Shown piece after piece: positions 19,950 through 30,144 of a stretch of DNA of 64,000 nt (position 1 is the stretch's first letter; every line of letters begins with the position of its first letter). The DNA comes from Ryuthela nishihirai (taxonomy: Eukaryota; Arthropoda; Arachnida; Araneae; Heptathelidae): contig JAWZYU010000005.1 of the NCBI GenBank assembly GCA_038380435.1, forward strand, positions 39,702,001-39,766,000. The letters run 5' to 3'. Under the pieces are notes generated by a model, which searched no databases, was not told where the DNA came from, and saw only the letters and a program-made list of their open reading frames with translations. Both the position numbers and the translations under genes were made by a program.

Positions 19950-22900
19950 GTTTCCTGGTGGTCCGCGGGCAAGTCTAAAATTTATCCAGATTAATTTAAA
20001 TGGGGCAAGGGCTGCTATGGCCCAACTCAGCCAGGAGATAAAGGAGGAAGGAGTCGACATTGCTCTAGTGCAGGAACCCTACTGCACAGAGAATGTCATA
20101 CGGGGGCTCCCTCTGTCCAGTAGGCTATTTAGTATAAAAGGTACCAAGCCTAAAGCTGGAGTTGTCGTTCTGAACCCCAAGGTGAATGCCATTCTGGCAT
20201 ATCACACGGATACTATTGTAGTAGTGGAGATCGGCTATGGACGATTATTAGTACACGCCATCTCCATCTACTGTCCTCCAAATAATAACATTGAGGACTT
20301 ATTAACCGAGTTACAAAACGTCCTAACTCGCGTTAATTCTAAGAACATTATAATAGGCGGGGACTTCAATGCGAAGCATCCCCTGTGGGGCTCAAACCGA
20401 CAAGATGTCAGAGGTGATATGACTCTGGACTTTATCAACTCTGCTGATTTACTATTACTAAATGAAGTAGATACGCCAGCTACTTTTAACGGCCCAAGAG
20501 GTCGCAGCTGGATAGACTTGACCCTAGTAACACCTAGGTTGATTCCTATGATCCGGAATTGGTGTGTCAGCGATAAGGTCAGTAACAGCGACCACAACTA
20601 CATAGTGTTCCAGGTGGGTGGAACAACATCTCCCCCACAATATGCACGACGGTTTGCGGTGGGTAGAGCTCCTGACTGGTGCAAGCTCTTACACTGTGTG
20701 ACACCGGAACTGGCGAAGATCGGCCAGAGTGTCTGCAATATTGAAGACTGCGAATCACTAAATAACATCATTAGTGAGGTGACGAGGATAATAAGTGCTG
20801 GCTGCGAGGCAACCTTCGGGTACAAAGGGCAGCCCACAGCAGGAAGAAAATCGGTGCCCTGGTGGACACCAGAGCTCAGCATCACGAGGAAAAGGGTGAG
20901 AGCTCTTAGAAGGCGATTTCAAAGATGTCAGACTGGGGAAAGAAGTACCAGAGAGGAAGTGTACAGGAGGGAGCAGGCAAAATATAAGCTCGCAATACGA
21001 CAGGTGCAGTTGACCTCCTGGCAGAAATTCTGCAGTGATGTCTCTGCACGAAACCCTTTTACTTTACAGTATAAGCTAGCTACGGATGGGGATTTTAAAC
21101 CTCTGGATATTGCATATGTTCGCAAGGAAGATGGATCCAAGACCTCTTCCTTTAGCGAAACTATCCAGGTGCTCATGGACAATTTGTTTCCCACTGACGA
21201 CGGGAGTTCTGATGATGCAGAACATCGGCTCCTAAGGGAAAATTGCAGGATTCCGCCGGACACGGCGGACGACGTTCCGTTTACGGATGAGGAGGTGAGA
21301 GAGGTAATCAGAGAAATGGCCCGGGGCAAGGCTCCGGGTTACGATGGTCTGACGGTGGAGATTGTTTCTCAGGTGTTTAATGAACATAAAGACCTGTTCA
21401 CCCAGCTCTTCAATAAATGCTTGAATCTGGGAGCCTTCCCAACCGCCTGGAAACAGTCTGACCTTGTCCTTTTAAACAAGGCAGGTAGGGATCCGGCTGA
21501 TGCGAGATCATACAGACCGATATGTCTGCTGCCGGTGTTGGGAAAGGTGCTGGATAAACTCCTGACCAACAGGATGTACCACCACTGCCACAAGAACGGA
21601 TTCTTGAATCCCAAGCAATTTGGGTTCAGGACGGACCAGTCCACCACCGCTGCTATCAAACAGGTGGTGGACATCGCTCAGGTAAATAGAGTGCACAAGT
21701 TGCACACCTCTCTCATTGCTTTGGATGTGACGGGCGCGTTCGACAATGTCTGGTGGCCTGCGATTCTGACAAAATTGAAGGAGAGTTCCTGCCCTAGGAA
21801 CGTCTTCAGGCTTGTATCCAATTACCTCCAAGAGAGGGTGGTCAAGTATTCGCATGCTAGCGGGGCAGTCTCAAGAAACTTGGAAAGAGGCTGCCCACAA
21901 GGGTCGTGCAGCGGACCGTTCCTCTGGAACTTAGTCGCTGATACTGCTCTGGAGTTGACTATGCCCGAGGGTGTCTGGCTCCAGGCATATGCGGACGACT
22001 TGCTGCTTGCCATAACAGCGTCCTCAAGAGCAAATCTCGAGGTCGCTGGCAATGCAGCAATTAAAATACTTGAGGGTTGGTGTCATCGCAACAAGCTTGG
22101 GTTCAGCGTTGCGAAGACAACTTCGATGACGATTGCAAAAGAGGGCGTCCTCAAGAAGAGGTATCCCATCTTTAAATTAAAAGGCGAAAACATCCGCCAC
22201 ATGACGACTTTAAAATACTTGGGGATCACCCTGGACGAGAGGATGAGCTGGATCCCACACCTGCAGGACTTGAAAGCTAAATGCACGAACGTTATGTGCA
22301 AGCTAGGGCGCATGGCTCGCGTCTCATGGGGACTCAGAAGCGAGGTCCTCAAAGAAATTTATCTCAGGGGAACGGAGAGGATCCTGACATATGGTGCGGG
22401 CGCCTCGTGGCGCCCGACGAACCACGCCATAATGTGTAGAAAGCTGCTCGCTGCCCAACGGCCGGCTTTACTGCGGATCACCAGGGCTTATAGGACAACA
22501 TCTACGGATGCCCTCCTGGTGCTCGCAGGGATCCCCCCGCTATTTTTGACGGTCGGAAAAGAAGCGACCATATTCAGAGTCACGCAGGCTAGGGAGAAAG
22601 CAACATTCCTCGGAGTCCAGTATGACCCTGAGGAATATGAGACAAATACCGCAAAGTGGGATATACATCCCACAAGGAGACTATGTGTGCCCTGGTCCAC
22701 GGAGTTACCATCAGGTACAAATATTGAAATATACACCGATGGTTCCAAGAGCGAGGACGGTGTGGGTTTAGCCTTCACTGTCTTCAATCAAGGAGCCAAC
22801 GTGTATGATTTTCAGAGGAAGGTTTCAAATAATGGCTCGGCCTTCCAAGCAGAGCTGCTCGCTATCAGAGAGGCCCTCAACTGGACCCTCAATGACAGCG

Positions 22901-23565
22901 GTCTGAACAGCGACATTAGGCTGTACACGGACAGCCAGGCAGCTCTGCATGCACTTGCAGATGCAACCAACAGGCATCAGATAGTTAATGAGATCAAGTG
23001 CATCCTGGGTGATCAGAGATTGCCCAAGGTATCCTTCTCCTGGATCAGGGCACATGTAGGGCATGAAGGAAATGAGCGGGCCGACCAACTGGCCCGTTCC
23101 GCAGGTAATAATACTCAACCTGTGATAGCGGTAAAGACTTCTAAAAATACCCTGAAGTCTATAATTGGCCAAGGTACCTTTCAGGAGTGGCAGAGGCTCT
23201 GGGATACGACTGAGAATGGTCTTCAAACAAAGACATTCTTAAAAAGGGTCAGTCTATCCCTGATGTCCTCTGACCACTACTTGATGCAGGTCCTAACAGG
23301 ACATGGGAGTTTCCCCAAATACCTGGAGAGGTTTAAAATCTCTACCCACAGTTACTGCGGCTGTGGGGCTCCAGATGCAGATGTTGGGCACTATATCCTC
23401 AGGTGCCCGTTCACAGAAGGGTTCGCTAACGAACTCAGGGACTCCCAAGCGATCAATGAGGTAGCAGGCGAACTGGTCTCAGTGTCCATTGAGGGTGCCC
23501 GTGTCAGGGCACACTTGAGGGATATAGGCTGGCTTGTCTGCCAGCTCCGGGACTCTCTCCTTTGA
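19939..23565 (+). CDS. LINE ORF2: endonuclease, reverse transcriptase, RNase H
   Basis: Intact 1,208-codon frame. The APE endonuclease is N-terminal: INLNGARAAMAQL near residue 18, QEPYC at 45-49, GGDFNAKHPLWGS from 140, SWIDLTL, and SDHNYIVF near 218. The RT follows: GKAPGYDGLTVEI, RSYRPICLLPVLGKVLD, QFGFRTDQSTTAAI, ALDVTGAFDNVWW, GCPQGSCSGPFLWNLVADT, and the catalytic YADD at 684-687. An RNase H domain has D934 (YTDGSK), E972 (AELLAIREAL), D998 (YTDSQAALHAL) and HEGNERADQLA near 1048. A C-terminal CGCG...HYILRC cysteine/histidine motif is near the end. It nicks chromosomal DNA and copies the element RNA there. The start overlaps the ORF1 end by 11 bases. No lesion is seen. Confidence 0.95.
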   Translation: MESRFPGGPRASLKFIQINLNGARAAMAQLSQEIKEEGVDIALVQEPYCTENVIRGLPLSSRLFSIKGTKPKAGVVVLNPKVNAILAYHTDTIVVVEIGYGRLLVHAISIYCPPNNNIEDLLTELQNVLTRVNSKNIIIGGDFNAKHPLWGSNRQDVRGDMTLDFINSADLLLLNEVDTPATFNGPRGRSWIDLTLVTPRLIPMIRNWCVSDKVSNSDHNYIVFQVGGTTSPPQYARRFAVGRAPDWCKLLHCVTPELAKIGQSVCNIEDCESLNNIISEVTRIISAGCEATFGYKGQPTAGRKSVPWWTPELSITRKRVRALRRRFQRCQTGERSTREEVYRREQAKYKLAIRQVQLTSWQKFCSDVSARNPFTLQYKLATDGDFKPLDIAYVRKEDGSKTSSFSETIQVLMDNLFPTDDGSSDDAEHRLLRENCRIPPDTADDVPFTDEEVREVIREMARGKAPGYDGLTVEIVSQVFNEHKDLFTQLFNKCLNLGAFPTAWKQSDLVLLNKAGRDPADARSYRPICLLPVLGKVLDKLLTNRMYHHCHKNGFLNPKQFGFRTDQSTTAAIKQVVDIAQVNRVHKLHTSLIALDVTGAFDNVWWPAILTKLKESSCPRNVFRLVSNYLQERVVKYSHASGAVSRNLERGCPQGSCSGPFLWNLVADTALELTMPEGVWLQAYADDLLLAITASSRANLEVAGNAAIKILEGWCHRNKLGFSVAKTTSMTIAKEGVLKKRYPIFKLKGENIRHMTTLKYLGITLDERMSWIPHLQDLKAKCTNVMCKLGRMARVSWGLRSEVLKEIYLRGTERILTYGAGASWRPTNHAIMCRKLLAAQRPALLRITRAYRTTSTDALLVLAGIPPLFLTVGKEATIFRVTQAREKATFLGVQYDPEEYETNTAKWDIHPTRRLCVPWSTELPSGTNIEIYTDGSKSEDGVGLAFTVFNQGANVYDFQRKVSNNGSAFQAELLAIREALNWTLNDSGLNSDIRLYTDSQAALHALADATNRHQIVNEIKCILGDQRLPKVSFSWIRAHVGHEGNERADQLARSAGNNTQPVIAVKTSKNTLKSIIGQGTFQEWQRLWDTTENGLQTKTFLKRVSLSLMSSDHYLMQVLTGHGSFPKYLERFKISTHSYCGCGAPDADVGHYILRCPFTEGFANELRDSQAINEVAGELVSVSIEGARVRAHLRDIGWLVCQLRDSLL

Positions 23566-23718
23566 GCCCCGTGGCTGCTGTTTCTCTTCGACTTATTTTC
23601 CTACCTTCTTCCCGGGCTGCACTCAGCACCCCCTTTAACACCACCCATACTCCATGTCCCTACTGTTCTCCCCTGAGACAAACTTCACCTTCTCTTTTCC
23701 AAGCCTCTAGTTGCTATG

Positions 23719-23749
23719 CACGTGTAGTGTCTTGAGACGGAGCACGTGC
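23719..23749 (+). other. Hairpin near the LINE 3' end
   Basis: GCACGTG at about 23718-23724 pairs with CACGTGC at about 23743-23749. It lies just upstream of the stronger UUCG-capped stem. Confidence 0.6.
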
Positions 23750-23758
23750 TTTCCCCAT

Positions 23759-23788
23759 GGGGAGTGGGTCCTTCGGGACCCACTCCCC
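23759..23788 (+). other. 13-bp hairpin with UUCG tetraloop at the LINE 3' end
   Basis: GGGGAGTGGGTCC (23759-23771), loop TTCG (23772-23775) and GGACCCACTCCCC (23776-23788) form a perfect 13-bp stem closed by the exceptionally stable C(UUCG)G loop, 19 bases before the element end. A plausible recognition structure for the element's own RT, or a 3' end stabiliser. Confidence 0.9.
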
Positions 23789-23807
23789 ACCCCGTATTAA
23801 CCAGAGG

Positions 23808-24027
23808 TGGACAGCTATTAGGACACAGATGGAACCCTCCTGTCAAGTCCATACAGTGTGCACAGGGTATAGTTCCCCACACTTGGGGCCATGGCTTAAC
23901 GTCCCATCCGATGGATGGTGGCCTTTCTAAGCCCATCGTTGTTCCCTAGTGATCGAGGGCAGGGCGGGGAGTTTTTCAGAGATAAATCTCAACACTGCTC
24001 CAGCTGGGACTCGAACCTGGAACTAAA
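23808..24027 (-). repeat. SINE-A, head half, split by the LINE
   Basis: Continuation of the SINE-A interrupted at 17183. It runs from the duplicated 'tggacagctatta' through 'cttaacgtcccatccgatgg' to 'cagctgggactcgaacctggaac'. The tRNA-like head is cut off after the B-box-like part. Includes the right target duplication at 23808-23820. Confidence 0.88.
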
Positions 24028-24335
24028 AAGGAGAGGAGGGGGAAAATATCGCATCATCCTTATTTCAGAATGAATTCTTCATTTGTCGGAAAAAGCGATT
24101 TTTTCTACTAAACAAAAAAGAAAAAGAGTGATTATTCTGTGCCACTGTTTGTCCAAAACCTTCTCTTTCTGAATGAATTAGGATCCTTCACAAACTGAAA
24201 GAGTTGATTCCATACGTTGAGTGAATAAAGTATTTTTTATCATGCAAAACAAAAATAAGAGTTTATTTCTCAAGTTTTCTCGTGATGCAAGCTGTCAAGA
24301 GCTAAAATACGAAAGTGCAGAAACGAATTCTTTAC
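24028..24335. other. AT-rich spacer in the large PDE1 intron
   Basis: Nothing recognised between the SINE-A head and the PDE1 donor site at 24335/24336. Confidence 0.4.
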
Positions 24336-24484
24336 CTGACAGCCGCTTTGTCACAGGCCTCAAGTGTATCCACAGGTGGCAGTGTTTCCTCATCTTCATC
24401 GACATCTTCAGTGGCTTTCTTCATTACATCTCTTGGGATGGTCTTTCTTACGAGAACAGTTCCTGCCACTGCAAGTACCAACAT
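24336..24484 (-). CDS. PDE1: PDE1 N-terminal coding exon
   Basis: Minus-strand exon ending in donor CTGTCAG|GTAAAG at 24336. Translation includes AGTVLVRKTIPRDVMKKA, then an acidic stretch EDVDEDEETLPPVDTLEACD, and KAAVR, and it joins in phase to LRELANHL of the exon at 6925-7038. Two readings of its 5' side are possible. An internal exon could start after ...GTACTTGCAG at 24468. Alternatively, an initiator ATG at 24484 in an AGCCATG context, preceded in frame by a stop, gives MLVLAVAGTVLVRKT and would make this the first coding exon of an isoform with a short hydrophobic start. The coordinates given assume the ATG. The splice phase supports membership of PDE1; the N-terminus of PDE1 is poorly conserved. 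Confidence 0.78.
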
Positions 24485-26001
24485 GGCTATTTAACAATAC
24501 ATGATTGAAATAAAAAAACAATAACATGAAATAGTATTTGCACATTGCAGACAACAGTTCTCAGAGAAATCTCGGGAATTCCCATATGTAATTTGTTCCC
24601 TGTCATTTTTGCAAACGAAAGGAAATATGATGCTACCACTCCTCAATTTATCATGCCTAAGTGTACTACCTCTCTCATTTCTAACAGACTCAAAAATAAC
24701 ATGTGACGTCGCTTTCACGGAATCGCACATTTATGGTTCCCTGTTTGCCGCTGGTAACACTGATACTTGCCATAGTTTGGAAACCGTTGCCATCGATCCA
24801 TCGATGCTGCTGTAAAGATGTCGTTTCTTTACTTAACTGATTGACCAGGGAGTCTAGCAGATATCAATCACAGAATATTAAAGCCTCGATACGTTCAATT
24901 CAGTTTAATTTCTTCATACTTAATCTATACATCCGATTAAATGGCGAATCAACTACCATCATTTCATTCTACTTGATAACGTTTTAGCTTTTACTTGATC
25001 GATATTGCTTTAAAGCCATGATGAGGAATTCAGTGGTGAAGCTGGTTGGCTACTCGATGTCAATAGTCAATCAACCAATGATCATGAAGATACTGATCGA
25101 TAAGTGATGGTTAATTCAATCATCTAATGATCAATGACAACTGATGATGATGAACTGTGCAGTCTGTGTAAGTTGCCATCCATGGTTTGCCGCTGTGAAA
25201 TTTTCAGCAAAGGCCTAACCTTGAAACGAAACTAAAATAATCAGAATTATTCCAAAATAGTGTAAAGGGAAAAGAATTAAATCTATCTCGTGAAAATTGC
25301 AAAAAATCTGTGTGAGAAACGAATTATATATTTTAAAATTAACACATTTTCCACCGAATTCACCGGGGCATCCCAAGACCAATGATTTAAAAATATAAAA
25401 GCAACTAAAAAGTAAATTTGTTTTATAAGTTCGTTAAAAATAGAAGCGCCTGTGGCGATAGCAGATGGCCTTCGCTGAGCGAATTTGTTCCGCCAATGCC
25501 GACACACCAAGGCAGACATTTTAATAATCATCCATCACCTGACAACCAAGGCAGGTAGACGATCTACACATGCTCTATTGTTTGTTCTTATTTGCTGATA
25601 GTAAGTTGTCTCAAAGAACATTTATCATTCAATAATCGACACCCTTAGAAGAATTACTGAAGCCTCTGACGGCCACGTTTTGCTAAAGTAATCGTCTTCT
25701 GCGTGAAATACAGAGTATTTATAAAAGAATACACATATTTCAGAGTGTTATTCCTTTATTAAATAATTAGTAATTGTGTGTCCAAAATGTAAAACAACTA
25801 TGAAAGCTTTCTTGTTATGACGGTACGGAATTAATATCCCATATAATATCTTTATGTGTTGTGTTTTGTGGATTTATTTTATGTACACAATTTTTGTGGC
25901 TGAATGACCTATGTTTAATATAATTTATTCGTTTTCCTGCAGATAAGCTATTTAGCTTTGCGGGTCAAATTGTAAATGTATTTGTATTCTTTACTCTTAT
26001 G
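24485..26001. other. AT-rich DNA upstream of the PDE1 exon
   Basis: Either an intron or the 5' flank of PDE1. A polypyrimidine stretch lies about 45 bases upstream of the exon on the minus strand, which fits an acceptor. No other exon, promoter motif or repeat family could be identified here. Confidence 0.4.
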
Positions 26002-26032
26002 AATAAAAATTATATTCTTTAAAAAAAAAAAA
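26002..26032 (+). other. Polyadenylation-signal-like motif and A12 tract
   Basis: AATAAA at 26002-26007 followed 13 bases later by 12 A residues (26021-26032). This arrangement is typical of the 3' end of a retroposed transcript, but the upstream sequence was not recognised. Confidence 0.5.
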
Positions 26033-26158
26033 GCCAAATTTCAAAATCGCTGGATTGGTAGAGGTGGACCGATCTTGCGGCCCCCGAGAAATCCTGATTT
26101 GACACTATTGGACATCTTTTCTTACGAATACATTAATAACATCGTTTATTCTGAATAA
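26033..26158 (+). pseudogene. Fragment of a Tc1/mariner-type DDE transposase
   Basis: The open stretch reads RWIGRGGPILRPPRNPDLTL followed by LDIFSYEYINNIVYSE and a stop. This matches the C-terminal WIGRGGPIxWPxRSPDLTPLDFFLWGYxKxxVY block common in arthropod IS630/Tc1/mariner-related transposases. Only about 40 codons survive. Several conserved residues are altered, so this is an old fragment. Confidence 0.7.
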
Positions 26159-26754
26159 TAAATGGCAATTTACAGCATTTAAAGGAAAGAAACATTTAAT
26201 TACTTCAAGATTGCATCAGACATACTGAGCCGAATATAGAAGTTGAATATCACGCCTCCACCGGGGCCCGCAATGAAGTCAGCTGAACATAAAACGAAAC
26301 TTTTGAGAATTTTTTTGACATTTTGTACATACAATCAGTTTTGTTACTTAATTATTTAATAAAATGTAACAGTTTAAAATACGGGTCCTGTAAAACTTAA
26401 TAATGATCTTGTATACGTTCATTTTCTATACCGCGAATTTCAAATTTTGGCATTAGGGTACGCAATGTCTGATGACTCATCATCAGACGCATTCAGACGT
26501 GCACCATTCGTACGATGGTTAAACCACAACTGTATTCAATTTCCTTCCACACACTAATACCCAGTGCCCAATTTTTCTTCACACTGGGGGTACTTTTAAT
26601 TTTTGATTTCTTTGGACGGCTGCAAAATTTTATATACATTTCAATATAAAGCAAGGGCATCAGTTGTAAACATTTGAAAGTCAATACATAGGTGCACAAA
26701 AGTTAAGCAAAATTCACGAATTACAAACAAGTCATTCGTCGAATTTGAATGAAT

Positions 26755-26930
26755 AGACCCTACGCGGTCTAGTGGTTCGCGTACCTGACTACTAAGAGCA
26801 GCGGGCATGTCCTTGTGTAAGTGTTTGTATGTTGTATGAGAAACCACGACAAGCCCAAGATAGCTTATAGGTTATCTCCGTCCTTTGTGTAGGGAAGTAC
26901 CTTCTTCCTGCAAAAAACAAACAAAAAAAA
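26755..26930 (+). repeat. Possible tRNA-related SINE with A-rich tail
   Basis: Begins 'ccctacgcggtctagtggttcgcgtacctgact' (A-box-like) and ends in 'caaaaaacaaacaaaaaaaa'. Short tRNA-like head plus A-rich end suggests a SINE family distinct from A and B. A B-box is not clear. Confidence 0.45.
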
Positions 26931-27074
26931 GTACAGGTGAAATCCACGATCATATATTCCAATAATACCTGAAAAACAAACGAATTCCCTGAATATTTAA
27001 TGATATATTCGAATTAGAAAATCATTACCTCAAATGGCAAGTAAAAGTTTAATGATAACATACCTTTAATATGA

Positions 27075-28085
27075 TGTGGGATCACCTTCGGACAGAGATA
27101 CGGGCTGCACAACGACTCATCATGCTGCATATCAGGGTGTCAATGAGGGTTTGAGGGAGTAATTGCCCTTTGACAACATTCATGAGTGCAGACCGACGAT
27201 CTAGAGCGCTCCAAAGGTGTTCCATGAGATTTTGGTAAGGTGATCGGGAAAGACAGTCCATATAGCTTATGGTTTCACTCTCAATGTATTGGTTCACCAA
27301 GCGAACTCTGTGAGGGCGAGCATTATCTCCATTAACACGGAATCTTGACCAACTATTACGAGAAATGGACTAGCACAAGGTTCGAGGATCTCACTGCGAT
27401 ACCTTACAGCTCTTACAGTCGCTCCTGGGAAGACAAAGATTTGTGCAGCAATCGGGAATGATGCCTGTCCACACCGTCAGCTCCAAAATTGTCTCTTTCC
27501 CGGATGTTAATGGGATGATCCAGGCTGTTCCCAAACCAATAGTCACCGTGAATCGGTTTGCAGACTAAATCGGGATTCATCGGTGACAGAGCATTACCTC
27601 ATTGACATTGAATCAAGTTGTGATGTTGTTGAGACCAATTCAATCAGGCTCTGCACTAGCCGAACGTCAAAGGGACAGACACAACTTGTCATCTTGCATA
27701 AAGATGACCTGTATAAAACCTTCTGGACACAGTTTGCTGGGATACAGCCCGTCCCTTGGATGGAGCGATATGAAAAGCGTGCTGTATGTGTTCTATGGCG
27801 CCTTGCATTTAGGAGCAGGTAACGGTTATCCCTAGTTGATGTGGCCCTCAAACGTCCAGGTATCTGTCTTCTAGCGATGGTTTGGCTTGTTCGAATCGAT
27901 TCGAAAAGCAGCTTACAACGCTACAATTCATATTTAGTCCTTTGTCTACCTAAGACTAACGTTGTCCGACCTCGAGCCTTCCGATTGCTCGCTACATCAT
28001 TTCTTCACTTAAAAGATTTCTTCCAGACATTATCTAACGGTTGGCTATCTCGGATGTCATACATGAAGAATGATAGGTCGCAGAC
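27075..28085 (-). pseudogene. Tc1-like transposase pseudogene
   Basis: Minus-strand relic. Near 27180-27300 it reads VNQYIESETISYMDCLSRSP and NLMEHLWSALDRRSALMN, corresponding to the Tc1 block around the third catalytic residue (xSPDLNPIEHLWDALxRR). Around 27540-27590 a 'TDESRF'-like first catalytic block is visible. It is heavily frameshifted, and the C-terminus near 27082 (RCAARISVRR) is like that of Tc1 proteins. The N-terminal half (27600-28085) is only weakly readable. Confidence 0.7.
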
Positions 28086-30144
28086 CTATTGATATTTTTT
28101 TTTATTTCACTATCATGATGCAACCACTTAGTGTCTAACGGAGACGTCTTGAGAGGTCGATGGGGGTTAGACCTCGTTTGTGAATATTATTCAGAGTTCG
28201 GTTTCATCTGTTTACGTTGATGATCTTCGAGAAAGAACTTCGCTGGTATGTAAATGACAGGAAGTCTGAACTCGTGTGGACCATTTTGTCTTGCGCAAAA
28301 GCAGACATTAACCTTCGGAAGGAATGCCGTGTCCTGGCAACAAGACTCTGTTCCACTTGTGAAATATGGAAGTGGATGTTTTGTTTTCCCCGGGGCTTGC
28401 TTCTGATTGGCCAAAGGGTTGGAGAATTCCTGGGGTTGCCAGAAAGATATTGTCACGCTTCGACTGGAGAAGAAGATCAGTGTGGGGTTATCGTACTAAC
28501 AGGACCAGGGTTCGGTCTTATTATCTATCTTTCTTTTGCTCTCTTCGCTTAAGTCCGATTTTAGTGGAAATCACTGGACTGATTCTAGGCCATATTTCAG
28601 GGAGGGAAATTTCAAAACAGACATCTCTAAATTAGAGAGATAGTAAACTTTTACTTAAATGAAGTTAGACGAAATTTAAAAAAATTTGCTTTGCTTGGGG
28701 AAAAACAACGATCAGGAAATCTGGAGTGGGTGTTTCATGAAAATTTATTCCGAGTGCACATTACAATAACCAAGCAGAATACAGTTCTCGTTGCTGACAA
28801 GTCTTCAAACATGGTATAGTTATTTTAATTCAACTTATTCTGATTGTTGTCACTTTCACTTTTAATTTTGATTGTTACTTTAAATTAAGTTTACTTAAGT
28901 GGAGTGGGTACTTAATCAATTGATTGCAATGAAAATTCATCCACCTGTATAAGCCAGTGGTGGAACTCTGTTGATTATGAAATTTAAATATATTTAAATT
29001 TTTTCTTATTGTTCTAACAAAATTTGTATCTTTGTCCATCATTTGAAATCTCTACTCGTCGCAACTACAGTTAGAGAATACGGGACTGCGTATTGCTAGC
29101 TTCCAGATCGTTCCTGGTTCGAATCTAAATCTTCTTTTGGCCACTCTTTCAAAAATATTTGTTAGAAACCATTATTTTTTCCGAAGTCAGATCATCAAGG
29201 TACTGATATGCAGTCCCACATATGTTTTAATTTTAAACAGTTAATTATTTTAATAAGCGCGGATTAACTTCTAATTAATTTTTAATTAATTAATTTTTTT
29301 GCATTTTTCGGAAGTTTATGAAGTGTAGAATATGGTCTTGAAACAGTTTTTCAAAATTCGAACTCCTTCCGAAGTTACAGCGAAATACGAGGTCGTGTCA
29401 ATCCCGGTAAAAAGGCAGCTAAATCTTTAAACGCGTTTTTCTCGAACCAACATTTTTTGAACTGGTACAGTGCGGATCTTGGGAAACATTCATCCAATTT
29501 ACATATTTTTTTTAAATGCGTAGGAAAGAATTATCTAAAAGCTAGCGTAGGATTTTTTTGATATTTTAATTATTCGTTTTTTAGCGAGCAATTTACTGCC
29601 ATTTTTTAAGGGAAAAAAAATACTTTATTTTTTTCAAAATGCCGTCATTTTGTCAATTTTTCGAATTTTGAAAAAGATCCTACACTACGCTATAGCCAAT
29701 GTCTCAAAGTTTGTAAAACTGTTAATAATTTTGTTCTTAGATATTCCTGCGATGTCCGGTGCACTCTACCAGGAGGGCACGTCTTTCGCGCTGAGGTCAA
29801 CCAATGAGGAGCCACAGAACGACCGTTACAATATTTTTACTTAAAAATATAATTTTTTATACAATAAACATGCCTTAACAACATGCAAAAAGTTTGGAGT
29901 CATTGTATTGTTTATTGTACCCAAGACAATTCTCAAAGTTTGACTATTATTAGAACGCTCAGGGTGGAGTCTCTCCTTAAGAGAAAATTTTCAATGTTTC
30001 ACTAGTGAAATTAATTAATTTCAATAATTTAATTAATTCGCTTAATGTTTTCGCTTAATGAAAAATTTCAATTTTTTGCTTTATTGCACCATGATTTTTA
30101 CCTACTATATATATAATAAAGAGGGTATAACTGCTAACTGAGAG
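28086..30144. other. AT-rich DNA, no gene recognised
   Basis: 28140-28640 is somewhat less AT-rich, but its open frames match nothing I know. Near 29085-29145 there is a B-box-like 'ggttcgaatc', which could be an old tRNA-derived remnant. 29750-29830 is a short GC-richer island just upstream of the polymerase relic. No other structure is seen. Confidence 0.4.

Larger units (their letters stand above)
17184..23807 (+). mobile_element. Full-length R1/LOA-like non-LTR retrotransposon
   Basis: A 6,624-bp LINE bounded by a perfect 13-bp target duplication inside a SINE-A copy. Order: about 1.45 kb GC-rich 5' UTR with hairpins, ORF1 (gag-like with zinc knuckles, broken), ORF2 (endonuclease, RT, RNase H; intact), and a 242-bp 3' UTR ending in hairpins without poly(A). 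The 11-bp overlap of ORF1 and ORF2 and the AYADD form of the RT motif fit the R1/LOA group. The RNase H domain is also found in I and LOA elements, so the clade should be confirmed by a tree. Base composition is clearly more GC-rich than the surroundings. Confidence 0.93.
23566..23807 (+). other. LINE 3' UTR without poly(A)
   Basis: A 242-bp tail after the ORF2 stop. It ends in 'cccgtattaaccagagg' directly at the target duplication, with no A-tract or microsatellite tail. Confidence 0.8.

Noticed and set aside
20268..23226. Several minus-strand open frames of 80-130 codons
   Set aside because: They are antisense shadows of the intact LINE ORF2, with no domains of their own.
26467..26489. Small inverted repeat gtctgatg/catcagac
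   Set aside because: An 8-bp stem is expected by chance in 64 kb and has no supporting context.
28217..28635. Overlapping plus-strand open frames of 89-111 codons
   Set aside because: No recognisable domain, no splice context and no repeat match; likely chance frames in a less AT-rich patch.
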